Part shown: piece after piece, positions 49,880-58,016 of the stretch
How the letters are laid out: each line of letters begins with the position of its first letter
Numbering within the stretch: position 1 is the first letter of the stretch
The notes under the pieces: model-generated
Told to the model about the DNA's origin: nothing
Seen by the model: only the letters and a program-made list of their open reading frames with translations
The model's database searches: none
Program-made: the position numbers and the translations under genes
DNA from: Aureimonas psammosilenae
GTDB lineage: Bacteria; Pseudomonadota; Alphaproteobacteria; Rhizobiales; Rhizobiaceae
DNA length: 64,000 bases
NCBI RefSeq assembly: GCF_009176975.1
Contig: NZ_WEZG01000011.1
Location: 95,182 to 159,181, forward strand
Reading direction: 5' to 3'

Positions 49880-50486
49880 ACTCGCCCGCCTCGTCCTCGC
49901 CGACTGGTCCGCCGGCCGCCTGCGCTGGACCGACGCCGTCGCCGCGCTCGGCCTCGCCGGCCTTCCCGCTCTCTACGCCGCCGCGTACCGGCACGGCATC
50001 GAGGTCCGGCGGCGGTTCGCGGACGAGGTGCGGCTGCCGGACCTCGCCCATCAGCATCGCCTGACGCCAGCGGTCTGGAAGGCGAACCGCGCCTGGCATG
50101 AGGTCTGGTTTCGGACCTTCGAGCGCGACCGTGGACTCTACGGCATGAGCGGCCCGGGGCATGCGCAGCGACGAGCCGAGGGTTTCGATCGGGACACCTG
50201 GTGGCTCATCCGCCAGCAGCTCGCCGCGGACTGGAACGTGAAAGACATGGACCGCATGCAGCGCGACGCCGACGCCGACCGCGCCCACCTGCGCCGGATC
50301 CGGCACCGTGTCGTGTGGCTCGAGCTCTCGTTCGACCCGCTGCCGGACGACCCCTGCCGCGCCGTCGTCGCAATGTGGGCCGCCGGCGAAACCAGCACGG
50401 CGATGGCGGCCGAGATCCTCGACATCGACGCCGCGGAGCTCCGCGACCTCGCCGACGGACTCGGCATCCCGATCACCCGCACCTGA
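49872..50486 (+). CDS. 204-residue protein of unknown function
   Basis: Helical, Trp- and Arg-rich protein. A C-terminal segment (TAMAAEILDIDAAELRDLAD) resembles a sigma-like or terminase-small-type helix-turn-helix. Starts inside the end of the preceding gene. No known family recognised. Confidence 0.65.
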   Translation: MTELARLVLADWSAGRLRWTDAVAALGLAGLPALYAAAYRHGIEVRRRFADEVRLPDLAHQHRLTPAVWKANRAWHEVWFRTFERDRGLYGMSGPGHAQRRAEGFDRDTWWLIRQQLAADWNVKDMDRMQRDADADRAHLRRIRHRVVWLELSFDPLPDDPCRAVVAMWAAGETSTAMAAEILDIDAAELRDLADGLGIPITRT

Positions 50487-50509
50487 ACCATCTCATCATG
50501 GAGAACCGC

Positions 50510-50929
50510 ATGCGACTGATCCTCGCGACCCTTCCGCTCGTCCTCGCGACCGCGCCGATCGCCGCGGCCGACGAGCCGGACCGATACAGCGGACGCTACG
50601 CCGCGCCGTGCGGCGACCTCCTCGTCTGCGAGCTCGACATACGCCCGGCCCGCGGCGGCTGGACGATCCGCTGGACCGCGATCGACCAGCGCGACCACGA
50701 CCTGAAGCCGAAGTGCTCGTTCACGGTGAAGGCGGAGATCGGCAGCGCGGCGATGGGGGCGACCGGCGTCGTGACAGGCATCGCGGTCGGGACGGTGCGC
50801 GGGAAGCCGTTCGGGCTGTTCGATCTCGGGGACGGACGCGTCAGCTGGTCGAGCACGTGGTATGCCTGCCGCGGCATCGCGCCAAAGGGCATCTACAGCC
50901 TGTTCGGCGACGAATACCGGGATAGCTAG
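50510..50929 (+). CDS. Secreted 139-residue protein of unknown function
   Basis: Signal peptide MRLILATLPLVLATAPIAAA with cleavage likely before DEPD. The mature part has three or four cysteines (YAAPCGDLLVCEL, KPKCSF, WYACRG) and looks beta-rich, so it is probably a disulfide-bonded periplasmic protein. Start at 50510 has GGAG six bases upstream. Confidence 0.7.
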   Translation: MRLILATLPLVLATAPIAAADEPDRYSGRYAAPCGDLLVCELDIRPARGGWTIRWTAIDQRDHDLKPKCSFTVKAEIGSAAMGATGVVTGIAVGTVRGKPFGLFDLGDGRVSWSSTWYACRGIAPKGIYSLFGDEYRDS

Positions 50930-50972
50930 AATGCCGGCGGTCCGATGCACCGGCCGGCAACCGTGAGATGAA

Positions 50973-51599
50973 ATGGTCCCGTCCATGAACAATGACACCC
51001 ACCCCACCTACGGCGACCTCTTCCGGAACCGCGCCGGCCGCTGGTACGTCCGCGGCTCCGATCTCGAGCTGGCAACGGTCAGAAGCTGGATCGCGCTCGG
51101 CATCGGCCCGGCGCCGTTCGAAGAACAGCACCACGCCGCCGCCTCGATCGACGACATCGACGCGATCCGCAAGCTCCGCGAAGCCGCGGGCGCCGGCAAG
51201 GTGACGCCGCTCCTGCCGCAGCCGGAGACCGAGCGCCGGGAGACGCTGGCGCAGTGGATCCGGCGGAAGCGTTCGCCGAAGGAGTACAAGCCCCTGCCGC
51301 GTGTGACGGTGCCGCTGAAGCGCCCGCCGCATCCGCTCTACGGCAAGCTCGCCGTCCAGGTCGACCTGCCGAACCGTGTCGTCGGCGAATGGTGCGTCAG
51401 GGGATCGACGACCTTCGTCGTCGCGGTCGAACAGGCGATGGTCGAGGGACGGCCGATTTCGGAGTTCGCGATGCCGCACGTCGAAGAAGCAGCCGCGGAG
51501 ATCGCCCGCCTGTTCGTCGAGGACCGGAAGCGTCGGGGGAAGCCGACGCCGCACCCAGCGTTCACGACGCTGGGCTACGACGAGGTCTATCGGAACTAG
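50973..51599 (+). CDS. 208-residue protein of unknown function
   Basis: Last gene of the rightward block, converging on the dam remnant with a 4-base overlap of stop codons. Soluble, basic in the middle (IRRKRSPKEYKPLPRV). No domain recognised. An ATG four codons later is an alternative start. Confidence 0.6.
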   Translation: MVPSMNNDTHPTYGDLFRNRAGRWYVRGSDLELATVRSWIALGIGPAPFEEQHHAAASIDDIDAIRKLREAAGAGKVTPLLPQPETERRETLAQWIRRKRSPKEYKPLPRVTVPLKRPPHPLYGKLAVQVDLPNRVVGEWCVRGSTTFVVAVEQAMVEGRPISEFAMPHVEEAAAEIARLFVEDRKRRGKPTPHPAFTTLGYDEVYRN

Positions 51600-52485
51600 A
51601 AGAGCGAGAGCTGCCGGACCGAGGCGGACATCGTCGCTTCGACGGCCGCCGGGTTCAGCCACAGGCTCTCGACCCGACGCGATCCCCCGTTGTCGATCGA
51701 GACCCGGTCCAGCCGCGTCCACCCGACGAGCGCCGCCTCGTAGACCGGATGCAAATACCCGACAGGGCGACGTAGCCGCGCAGCGACCGCAGGACATCCA
51801 AAAGGTCGTCGTGGCCGCCGGCCGACAGTTCGTGCCTATAGCCGTGCTGCGGAGCGCGCCGAGCGGCGGGCAGATACGGCGGGTCGACGTAGTGTAGCAC
51901 GCTCAAGGCATCGTAGTGTAGCACGCTCAAGGCATCGTAGCGGCGCATGACGGCGACGGCGTCCTCCTGGCAGATCACGACGTCCCGCAGGCGCCGGTTG
52001 AACGCGGGAACGCTGTGCCGGTAGGTCGCGAAGTCCTGCGCCGGCGTCGTGCCCCGCCCCTCCTTGTACTCGGCCTGTCTGATTCCGGCGCGGCTGCCCG
52101 TCGAGATGTGCAACGCGCTGTTCCGGGCGAGCGCACCGCGGACGACGAGCCGGTGCGCACGCTCGAGGTCGTCGGCGTCGTCGCTGACGCGGCAGGCGAT
52201 CTCGAGGTCGCCCATCTCGAACTAGGACAGCCAGCAGCGCAGGGCGAGCTGCCGCGAGGCCCGCTCGTCGGCGAGGGTCCGGTAGAGCCCCACGACGTCG
52301 CTATCGAGATCGTTGAGGACCTCGAGCTTCGACTTGGGCTTGCGCATCAGCACGGATGCGCCGCCGCCGAACGGCTCGACGTAGACGTCCCGCGTCGGGA
52401 ATGACGATGCGATCCAGGGCGCGAGGTGCCATTTCCCGCCGTACCAGCGGACGATGGGTCGCCGGAGGGTGCGGACGGGGGTCAC
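51596..52485 (-). pseudogene. Dam-type adenine-N6 DNA methylase, three lesions
   Basis: A D12-class (Dam-like) methylase gene of about 295 codons. Motifs are recognisable: RWYGGKWHLAPWI, VEPFGGGASVL, YVDPPYLPAARRAPQHGYRH and, in a shifted frame, GWTRLDRVSIDNGGSRRVES. Lesions: an in-frame TAG at 52222-52224, a 24-bp tandem duplication just before DPPY (adding eight residues), and a one-base deletion near 51755 (after VALSG) that shifts the last 50 codons. The start overlaps the upstream gene by ATGA, so it was once part of the leftward operon. Confidence 0.85.
51888..51935. repeat. Two tandem copies of a 24-bp unit
   Basis: The unit beginning CGTAGTGTAGCACG is repeated exactly, then CGTAG starts a third. 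It lies inside the dam pseudogene and duplicates the residues YDALSVLH immediately before the catalytic DPPY motif. Perfect identity suggests recent replication slippage. Confidence 0.9.
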
Positions 52486-52967
52486 AGGACGAGTCCGATA
52501 AGATGATCATCGCCCTCGTCGACGGTGTCCGCCGAGGCTTTCCCGCCTTTCGGCTTCCAGTCCCTCGGCGTCAGCTCGAGGTCTTCGTGCGACATGAGGA
52601 ATCCCCATCTACGCACCAGGCGCTCAAGAGAGTCGTAGTACGGCGACGCGACGAACCGCACTTGCCTGCGCTGGCGGAGGATGGCCAAGGCCGTATCCGA
52701 GGATTCAAGGACCCACGCACGCGCAGTTCGGCGGAGGACGACGCGGGTCTGCGGGTTCACGCCGTCGCCGCACGAGAGCGCAACGACGCGGAAGCCGGCC
52801 CGCTGCCGCGCCGGTAGACGGATGTCCATCAGCCGAAACTCGGCACGCAAAGCGAGTTTCCAAATGTCGTCATAGGTGAAGCCGTCCCCGTCGAGAGCGG
52901 CCATGACCTCGGCTTCCGGAGTCGGGTCGAGGGCTTGCAGGAAGGATCGAATGACGATCTGTTTCAC
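52482..52967 (-). CDS. 161-residue protein of unknown function
   Basis: GTG start at 52967 overlaps the stop of the upstream gene (GTGA). Product VKQIVIRSFLQALDPTPEAE... is soluble, mixed alpha/beta, with an acidic C-terminus. No domain recognised. Confidence 0.65.
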   Translation of the reverse strand: MKQIVIRSFLQALDPTPEAEVMAALDGDGFTYDDIWKLALRAEFRLMDIRLPARQRAGFRVVALSCGDGVNPQTRVVLRRTARAWVLESSDTALAILRQRRQVRFVASPYYDSLERLVRRWGFLMSHEDLELTPRDWKPKGGKASADTVDEGDDHLIGLVL

Positions 52968-53305
52968 GCCGCCGCCGCCCTGAACATCTCGATCTGCACC
53001 GGCACCGGCTTCGTCTCTATCAGATCGACGCCGCGCTCCCTCGCCACGCCCTCGATCCAACCGCGGACGTACTCCAGCGTTTTGCCCGAGGTCTTCTTGA
53101 TGTCGGACAGCAAGGAGTGGACGCGCCGGATCGCCGCATCCCACACCTCGTCCTCGGTCGCGAACGTCGCGCCGACGTCGAGAGCAGGGTCGTCGCAGCC
53201 GTGGATGCCGAGGTACACGGCGGAGGCCTTCGACCCGCGGCCGGCCTTGTTCGGAGCGCCGCGGATGTTGGAATCGACAGCAAGCTTTGTTTTCTTTGGG
53301 GTCAC
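52964..53305 (-). CDS. 113-residue protein of unknown function
   Basis: GTG start at 53305, again in a GTGA overlap. Starts VTPKKTKLAVDSNIRGAPNK; helical second half (IRRVHSLLSDIKKTSGKTLEY). Basic N-terminus could bind nucleic acid. No family recognised. Confidence 0.6.
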   Translation of the reverse strand: MTPKKTKLAVDSNIRGAPNKAGRGSKASAVYLGIHGCDDPALDVGATFATEDEVWDAAIRRVHSLLSDIKKTSGKTLEYVRGWIEGVARERGVDLIETKPVPVQIEMFRAAAA

Positions 53306-53577
53306 AGCAGACCCTCCTCTTCGGGCTTCATGTTCCTTTCGGTACGGAGAGCGGACTTGATCGTGCCGCGAGTGCACCCGGACGACGACATCGCCCTGAG
53401 GTATGCGTTCCCGTCCCTCAGGCGCCTGATCTCGGCTCGGAGCAACGCCACACGCTTCTCGGCTTCTCCGAGTTCGGCCTCGAGGAGATGGATCTCGAGA
53501 TCCGTGGCGTCCGGTTCAGGTCCCATTTCGTCTTCGAGCCAGCGGACGGCATTCGCGTCGTTGATCCTGGCCATCAT
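53302..53577 (-). CDS. 91-residue coiled-coil protein
   Basis: Residues about 25-60 form a heptad-like acidic/basic helix (LLEAELGEAEKRVALLRAEI). Start overlaps the upstream stop (ATGA); a second ATG follows at once. Unknown function. Confidence 0.6.
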   Translation of the reverse strand: MMARINDANAVRWLEDEMGPEPDATDLEIHLLEAELGEAEKRVALLRAEIRRLRDGNAYLRAMSSSGCTRGTIKSALRTERNMKPEEEGLL

Positions 53578-54233
53578 CCTCGCTCCATTGCGGCAGCGGC
53601 CTGGGCTTCGGTCCAGACGCCGAGAGCGTGGTCGGACTGTGGCGGAAGCTGCTTCCGGTATCGCCTGGCGATGTCGAGCGCCCGGGCGTCGTCGAGCGGG
53701 CTGGCTCCGGGCGCGGCGGCGGCGAGCCGGTGCCCGTCCTTGGCATCCGGATAGCCGAAACCCCGGCCGTTCCGTTTCGTCGCGAGATCCTCGTCGCGGC
53801 TCGCGAGCAGCCGGAGCGCTTCGTACGCGGCCCAGACCATCGAGGCGTCGGCTCCGTCGAGGTGCGCCAGGATGCCGACTTCCCTGCTCCGCTCCTTCGC
53901 GGCGTTGGCGGCGGCGTTCGCTAGGCGCTTCATGTCCTTCGCGAGGATCTCGTCCTCGGACGTCGTGGCGCGCAGGACGACGTGCCGGAGATCGTCCGGC
54001 AACGCGGCGCGGGCTGCCTCGACGATCGCGACGGCTTCCGCGGTCGCCCGAATGTCACCGTGGCGGTCGAGGAGGACGACGCGGAGGACGGACACCGGGT
54101 CTTTCGTGCGCCAGAAGCGCTCGTCCGGCGTCGGGTGCCAGCCGTGACGGGCGAGCGCCCAACTGCTCGGCGAGGAGTAGTTCGAGGTCTTGGTGTAGAA
54201 TTCACCGTCGTGACGGATGAAGATGTCGCGCAT
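53574..54233 (-). CDS. 219-residue protein of unknown function
   Basis: Starts MRDIFIRHDGEFYTKTSNYS with GAGGA seven bases upstream. Rich in Ala and Arg, helical, no signal or membrane segment. No domain recognised. One of a run of overlapping unknown genes. Confidence 0.65.
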   Translation of the reverse strand: MRDIFIRHDGEFYTKTSNYSSPSSWALARHGWHPTPDERFWRTKDPVSVLRVVLLDRHGDIRATAEAVAIVEAARAALPDDLRHVVLRATTSEDEILAKDMKRLANAAANAAKERSREVGILAHLDGADASMVWAAYEALRLLASRDEDLATKRNGRGFGYPDAKDGHRLAAAAPGASPLDDARALDIARRYRKQLPPQSDHALGVWTEAQAAAAMERG

Positions 54234-54235
54234 CG

Positions 54236-54364
54236 TCAGCTCCTCACGAATGGCTTCTGGGCGGAGAACGGCACGTGCCTGGCGGACGAGTCGCCGTCGT
54301 CCGAGAGACGGACGAGCGCGATCGCGCCGGCGAGGACGCTGGCGGCGCGGAGGAGCTGGTCCAT
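54236..54364 (-). CDS. 42-codon frame, small gene or displaced 3' end
   Basis: Reads MDQLLRAASVLAGAIALVRL then an acidic stretch and ends before the next ATG. It overlaps the upstream gene's 3' end in another frame. Either an independent small hydrophobic peptide or the true C-terminus of the upstream protein after a frameshift. Confidence 0.4.
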   Translation of the reverse strand: MDQLLRAASVLAGAIALVRLSDDGDSSARHVPFSAQKPFVRS

Positions 54365-54894
54365 CGCCGCGATCCGTTCTCGAGCTGCCTGTCCAGGACC
54401 TCGCGGTTGACGGCGACGATCTCGAATTCATAGTTGAACTGCGACTCCGCGACCGGCCGGACGGCATCCGCGACGTCCACCGTCAGACGATACCGCCTCT
54501 GGGGATCCGCGAGCGGCGCGAGCAGCCCGTGGATGCGTGCCGTCTCCCGTGCGATGCCCGCCACCGACGGCGCCACGGCGATGGCGGGGCTGCTGCGGAC
54601 GGGCAACGCGAACGAACGGTTCGCCACGCCGCCGATCGGAAACTCGGACGTCACGCGGAACGAAATCTCCGAAACCATCCAGTCGGGTCCCAGCGTCATG
54701 CGCATCGCGGGTCCGACGTAGTCGACCTGCCAGAGGCCGTCCGGGCACCTGGTGGCGTGGACGTGGTAGGGGATCTTGAGGGCGTCGGAGACGACGACGA
54801 AGAACGTGGCGGACGCGGACGCCCCGCCTGCGGGCGTCAGGAAGGCCAGGCCGGCGGCGATCGCCGGACGCGGGGTGTGCTGGGTGATGCGCAT
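54244..54894 (-). CDS. Signal-peptide protein, possibly frameshifted near its end
   Basis: Start at 54894 with AGGAA upstream gives MRITQHTPRPAIAAGLAFL..., a likely signal peptide. A beta-rich body follows to residue about 175 (QFNYEFEIVAVNREVLDRQL). After QLE the reading becomes Ser/Pro/Arg-rich and unlikely (RRWTSSSAPPASSPARSRSS). A one-base shift at about 54378 gives RIAAMDQLLRAASVLAGAIA instead. So a single-base deletion is probable. Confidence 0.6.
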   Translation of the reverse strand: MRITQHTPRPAIAAGLAFLTPAGGASASATFFVVVSDALKIPYHVHATRCPDGLWQVDYVGPAMRMTLGPDWMVSEISFRVTSEFPIGGVANRSFALPVRSSPAIAVAPSVAGIARETARIHGLLAPLADPQRRYRLTVDVADAVRPVAESQFNYEFEIVAVNREVLDRQLENGSRRWTSSSAPPASSPARSRSSVSRTTATRPPGTCRSPPRSHS

Positions 54895-54971
54895 GGATTT
54901 CCTCAAAGCTTCGCCGGTCGACCGGCTCGGGTCGTGAAAAATCGGACGGAGGGATCAGTCGCCGGCGGCGA

Positions 54972-55253
54972 TCAGTCGTCGGGCGGCAAAATCAGGTCGC
55001 GGGCCTCGATCATCGCGGCCTGGCGCTCGCGGGCGCCGGCCGGATAGTCGTCCGGCAACGGCACGTCGAGGTTCGAGAGGCGCTGCCAGAGGTCGAGGAC
55101 CCGGCGCATCTCGTCCGGGGTCGGCTTGCGCAGGCCCGTCGCCTTCATCGCGACGGTCCGCTTCGCGATGCCGAGATGGTCCGCGGCCTCCTGCTGGGTC
55201 AGGCCGCACATCGAGATGAACGCGGAGAAGCGCTGGCTGATGGGGTCGGTCAA
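54972..55253 (-). CDS. XRE-like helix-turn-helix protein
   Basis: 93 residues; helix-turn-helix at about 10-45 (FSAFISMCGLTQQEAADHLG, IAKRTVAMKATG). An acidic tail follows. Likely a small regulator or Cro-like protein. Stop overlaps neither neighbour; start overlaps the upstream stop (ATGA). Confidence 0.75.
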   Translation of the reverse strand: MTDPISQRFSAFISMCGLTQQEAADHLGIAKRTVAMKATGLRKPTPDEMRRVLDLWQRLSNLDVPLPDDYPAGARERQAAMIEARDLILPPDD

Positions 55254-55495
55254 CGGAATGCTCCGCGGATGCTGACGTCCCGCGCCGCGATCTCGACGAG
55301 GATCCGGATGCGAGACGCGGGGATGGGGCGCTTCGAGATCTCGAAGGCGCGGTTGCGGTAGACCCGGTCGTGGACGTAGTGCACGTCGACGGCGTGGGCG
55401 TCGCCGAACCGCCGCACGTTCACGGTGAAGACAGCGTCGGCCTGGGCGACTTCGCGCCCGGTCGCGTCGGTGAAGATCGAGCGGCGGTCCGGCAT
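55250..55495 (-). CDS. 81-residue protein of unknown function
   Basis: Starts MPDRRSIFTDATGREVAQAD in a TGATG overlap with the upstream gene. Beta-rich. No family recognised. Confidence 0.6.
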   Translation of the reverse strand: MPDRRSIFTDATGREVAQADAVFTVNVRRFGDAHAVDVHYVHDRVYRNRAFEISKRPIPASRIRILVEIAARDVSIRGAFR

Positions 55496-56283
55496 CAGGC
55501 GGCCGCCTGCATCGCGGAGGAACGGCGGTAGAGCCGGCTCGGCGCGATGTTCATCTGCACGTCGAGGTCGCCCCACACGTCCAGAATCCGGGCCACAATC
55601 TCGTCGATCGTGTCGAGATCGTATCCGCGACAGGTCCGTTCGACCTGGCCCGCGAAGAGCCGGCCGGCTGGAATGTGGTGGGATCCGACGCGGAGCCCAC
55701 CCCAGGTCTGGTCGCAGGTGCGCGTAAGGGCTTCGGGATGAAGGATCAGCTGGGCTTCCTCGACGATCTCGCCGTGCTCGTCGGCGACCGCATCGCGGAC
55801 TTCGACGTAGGCATCCCGATCGTGCTGCAGCTTCGAGAAGCCGAACCGGACGTAGATCCGTCCGTGGGCGTTGACGAGGACGTTGAAGGGGTGGTGCCTC
55901 GTCGCATCAATGGTCTTGTAGGCGATCGGCCCGGGAGGAAGGCGCTCCCGGACCGCGTCCTGATAGCGTCCAACCATCCGCAGCACCGACGCGTCGAAGG
56001 AACGGCCGGACGTGGCCTGGCGCGGATCGGCGGCGCCGTCCGCCACGACGACGGTCAGTTCCGGATACCGATCGAGACCGCAGGGAACCTGCGAGACGTC
56101 GGTGCGGGTCCCGTCGTGCGCGACGGACGAGGAAGACCGAAGTCCGAACGGGACGCCGAAGGCATCGCGGACGAAGCCGCCGATCCGGTTCGGATCGCTT
56201 TCGGGCCCGACGACAAGCTCTTCGACGAGGTCCATGCCGAGGGAGCGGGAAGTGATGCGGATGCTGACCAGGCTCTTGATCAT
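55495..56283 (-). CDS. 262-residue protein of unknown function
   Basis: Starts MIKSLVSIRITSRSLGMDLV. Soluble, mixed alpha/beta; no motif recognised. First gene after the double-palindrome element at 56329-56362, which probably holds its promoter or operator. The 45-base leader is otherwise empty. Confidence 0.7.
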   Translation of the reverse strand: MIKSLVSIRITSRSLGMDLVEELVVGPESDPNRIGGFVRDAFGVPFGLRSSSSVAHDGTRTDVSQVPCGLDRYPELTVVVADGAADPRQATSGRSFDASVLRMVGRYQDAVRERLPPGPIAYKTIDATRHHPFNVLVNAHGRIYVRFGFSKLQHDRDAYVEVRDAVADEHGEIVEEAQLILHPEALTRTCDQTWGGLRVGSHHIPAGRLFAGQVERTCRGYDLDTIDEIVARILDVWGDLDVQMNIAPSRLYRRSSAMQAAA

Positions 56284-56327
56284 GTCGATCTCCTATCGGA
56301 GCGCTGCGATGGCAGCCATTGTCGGAA

Positions 56328-56410
56328 TGTAGATCAGTAATCTACGTAGAACAAAAGTCTACAAGGTTGCGCGGCGGAAAAAATGCGATGGCTCGAACGT
56401 GCGCTCGACG
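56328..56410. repeat. 83-bp repeat copy A with paired 17-bp palindromes
   Basis: Aligns without gaps to 57061-57143 with 67 of 83 identical positions by my count. It holds two abutting palindromes, GTAGATCAGTAATCTAC (56329-56345) and GTAGAACAAAAGTCTAC (56346-56362). The remainder encodes, on the minus strand, the last codons of a truncated copy of the small HTH gene at 57092. It lies directly upstream of the 262-residue gene. Confidence 0.75.
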
Positions 56411-56428
56411 TCCGGCACCGTCTCGTCA

Positions 56429-57016
56429 TCACCGCTTCTCGGAACCGTCGCAGGTCACGACGAGGCGTCCGCTCCGCCTCCAAGCGATATCCTTCAGTAT
56501 GTCGATGATCTTCCTCGCCGCTTCCGGGAGTTCGCCGGTCAGGTCGACGTGGAAGCCCTCCACCTCGGGGATCGACGTCACGATCCCGCTCCATCCGCCC
56601 GGGGAGGTGATCGCCAAGGCGATGCGTTCGCCGGACAGGAATGGTTCGGAGTCGACCGTCAAGGAGTGCAGCTTCACCCCTGCCGCGGCGGCCTCGCTTG
56701 CCGCATCCCACGTAAGCCTGGAGAATTCGACACGAACGTGCTCGACGCAGTTCTCTAGGATCTCCCTCGCCAACCGCTCGGGATTGTCGAGATAAGGCCC
56801 GATACATGTGCTCGGACTTCGGGATCGAAATACTGACCCGATCACCGCTGCCCGCCGCCGAGAAATCGAAGACAATTTCGTCAAGACAGTTCCTGGATGT
56901 CGAAAGCATGAACGGCCGCCCGCGACGGCGATGGGCGTCCCTATCGCAACCTGCGCCGGCGGTAGGTCGCGGACGCGCTGCTCGCCTTCCCTTTCGATCG
57001 CGTTGCCTGCGTCCAT
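56429..57016 (-). CDS. Unknown protein, probably frameshifted
   Basis: The frame starts MDAGNAIEREGEQRVRDLPP and ends with a well-formed domain (PYLDNPERLAREILENCVEH ... RLVVTCDGSEKR). Between about 56905 and 56805 a different frame reads far better (NCLDEIVFDFSAAGSGDRVS, ISIPKSEHMYR), while this frame gives Ser/Arg noise. An extra G in TATCGGGCC near 56806 would rejoin the two as MYRPYLDNPER. So the gene has suffered one or two indels. No family recognised. Confidence 0.5.
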   Translation of the reverse strand: MDAGNAIEREGEQRVRDLPPAQVAIGTPIAVAGGRSCFRHPGTVLTKLSSISRRRAAVIGSVFRSRSPSTCIGPYLDNPERLAREILENCVEHVRVEFSRLTWDAASEAAAAGVKLHSLTVDSEPFLSGERIALAITSPGGWSGIVTSIPEVEGFHVDLTGELPEAARKIIDILKDIAWRRSGRLVVTCDGSEKR

Positions 57017-57060
57017 CAACTTTCCATCCTCCGGAGCCGTAGCGCTTCCACGGACCAGTA

Positions 57061-57143
57061 TGTAGATCATCAATATACGTAGAACAATGGTCTACAAGGT
57101 CGGGGCAGCGAAAAAATTCGGCGTCTCGAACGTGCGCTCGACG
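57061..57143. repeat. 83-bp repeat copy B with paired 17-bp palindromes
   Basis: Second copy of the element at 56328. Palindromes: GTAGATCATCAATATAC (57062-57078, imperfect) and GTAGAACAATGGTCTAC (57079-57095). Lies just upstream of the 56429-57016 gene and includes the end of the HTH gene. Confidence 0.75.
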
Positions 57144-57301
57144 AGGAGCGTGAAGCGGGGGTTCAGGATCCGCTCCTCGCGCTCGAGCCGGCCGATCAGG
57201 ACCTCCGTGGATCGCCCGTCGCGATAGCCGAGGCGGACCCCGAACTCGCGTTGGGTGTGCCCGGCGTGGAGCCGGACCTCCCGGAGCTCGGAACCGGTCA
57301 A
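57092..57301 (-). CDS. 69-residue helix-turn-helix protein
   Basis: TTG start in a TTGA overlap with the upstream stop. Helix-turn-helix over residues 3-55 (LREVRLHAGHTQREFGVRLG, STEVLIGRLEREERI), XRE type. A fragment of a second copy of its 3' end lies at 56363-56410, showing local duplication. Confidence 0.7.
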   Translation of the reverse strand: MTGSELREVRLHAGHTQREFGVRLGYRDGRSTEVLIGRLEREERILNPRFTLLVERTFETPNFFAAPTL

Positions 57302-57657
57302 CGGCTGTCGCCTTCGTAGAGGCGCCGGCGATCGTACTTCGCGACGAACACTTCGTTCAGGTACGCGAGCACGGAGGACTTCCTCCTCCGTGCCCTCTCC
57401 AGATCGTCCTCGTCGAAGATCTCCGGGTGGCGCTCGATCGTGACGAGAGCGTTCGAAGCCGCCATCGTCGCGGTCTCCTCGCAATCGGGGAAACCGTTCT
57501 CGACCGCGAAAACGGCCTGACGAAGGGCGTGCTTGTCGAAACTCCCGACATCGCACAGCGCGTAGCGGGATGCCTGAAGGATATCCTCGAGGTCCTCCAT
57601 CGCCGAGACCGCAGCGCGTTCACCGGGCGAAAGATCGTCTTCGTTCATGTCGTCCAT
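57298..57657 (-). CDS. 119-residue acidic protein, paralogue of its neighbour
   Basis: Shares with the next upstream gene the blocks FAVENGFPDCEETATMAASN and ERHPEIFDEDDLERARR at the same positions. Acidic, helical, soluble. No known family recognised. Ends overlapping the HTH gene. Confidence 0.7.
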   Translation of the reverse strand: MDDMNEDDLSPGERAAVSAMEDLEDILQASRYALCDVGSFDKHALRQAVFAVENGFPDCEETATMAASNALVTIERHPEIFDEDDLERARRRKSSVLAYLNEVFVAKYDRRRLYEGDSR

Positions 57658-57658
57658 C

Positions 57659-58012
57659 TCAGCAGTCCTCCTCTTCGTCCCGACGCGTCGGGAAGTGCTT
57701 GGCCATCATCAGCGTCTTCCGATACCAGCCGACGATCGAAACCATCTCGCGAGCCTTGGCGACGTCGTCCTCGTCGAAGATCGCCGGATTGCGTTTGATC
57801 ACGGCCAACGCGTTCTTCGCGGCCATGAGGGCGGCCTCGTCGCATTCATGGAAGCCGTTCTCCACCGAAGCGACGGCGTTCCGGAGGACGTCGCTGACGT
57901 GCTCCCCGGAATGGTTGCCGACACGGCTGAAGGCTCCGAGCATGTTCCTCAACTCTTCCATGGCGAGGACCGCATCCTCGTCCTCTGCAGGAAATTCGGT
58001 CATTTCGCCCAT
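57659..58012 (-). CDS. 117-residue acidic protein, paralogue of its neighbour
   Basis: Matching blocks ASVENGFHECDEAALMAAKN and KRNPAIFDEDDVAKAREM show a tandem duplication with the downstream gene. Start at 58012 (MGEMTEFPAEDED). Gene lies 4 bases after the ParB-like gene. Function unknown. Confidence 0.7.
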   Translation of the reverse strand: MGEMTEFPAEDEDAVLAMEELRNMLGAFSRVGNHSGEHVSDVLRNAVASVENGFHECDEAALMAAKNALAVIKRNPAIFDEDDVAKAREMVSIVGWYRKTLMMAKHFPTRRDEEEDC

Positions 58013-58016
58013 CTCG

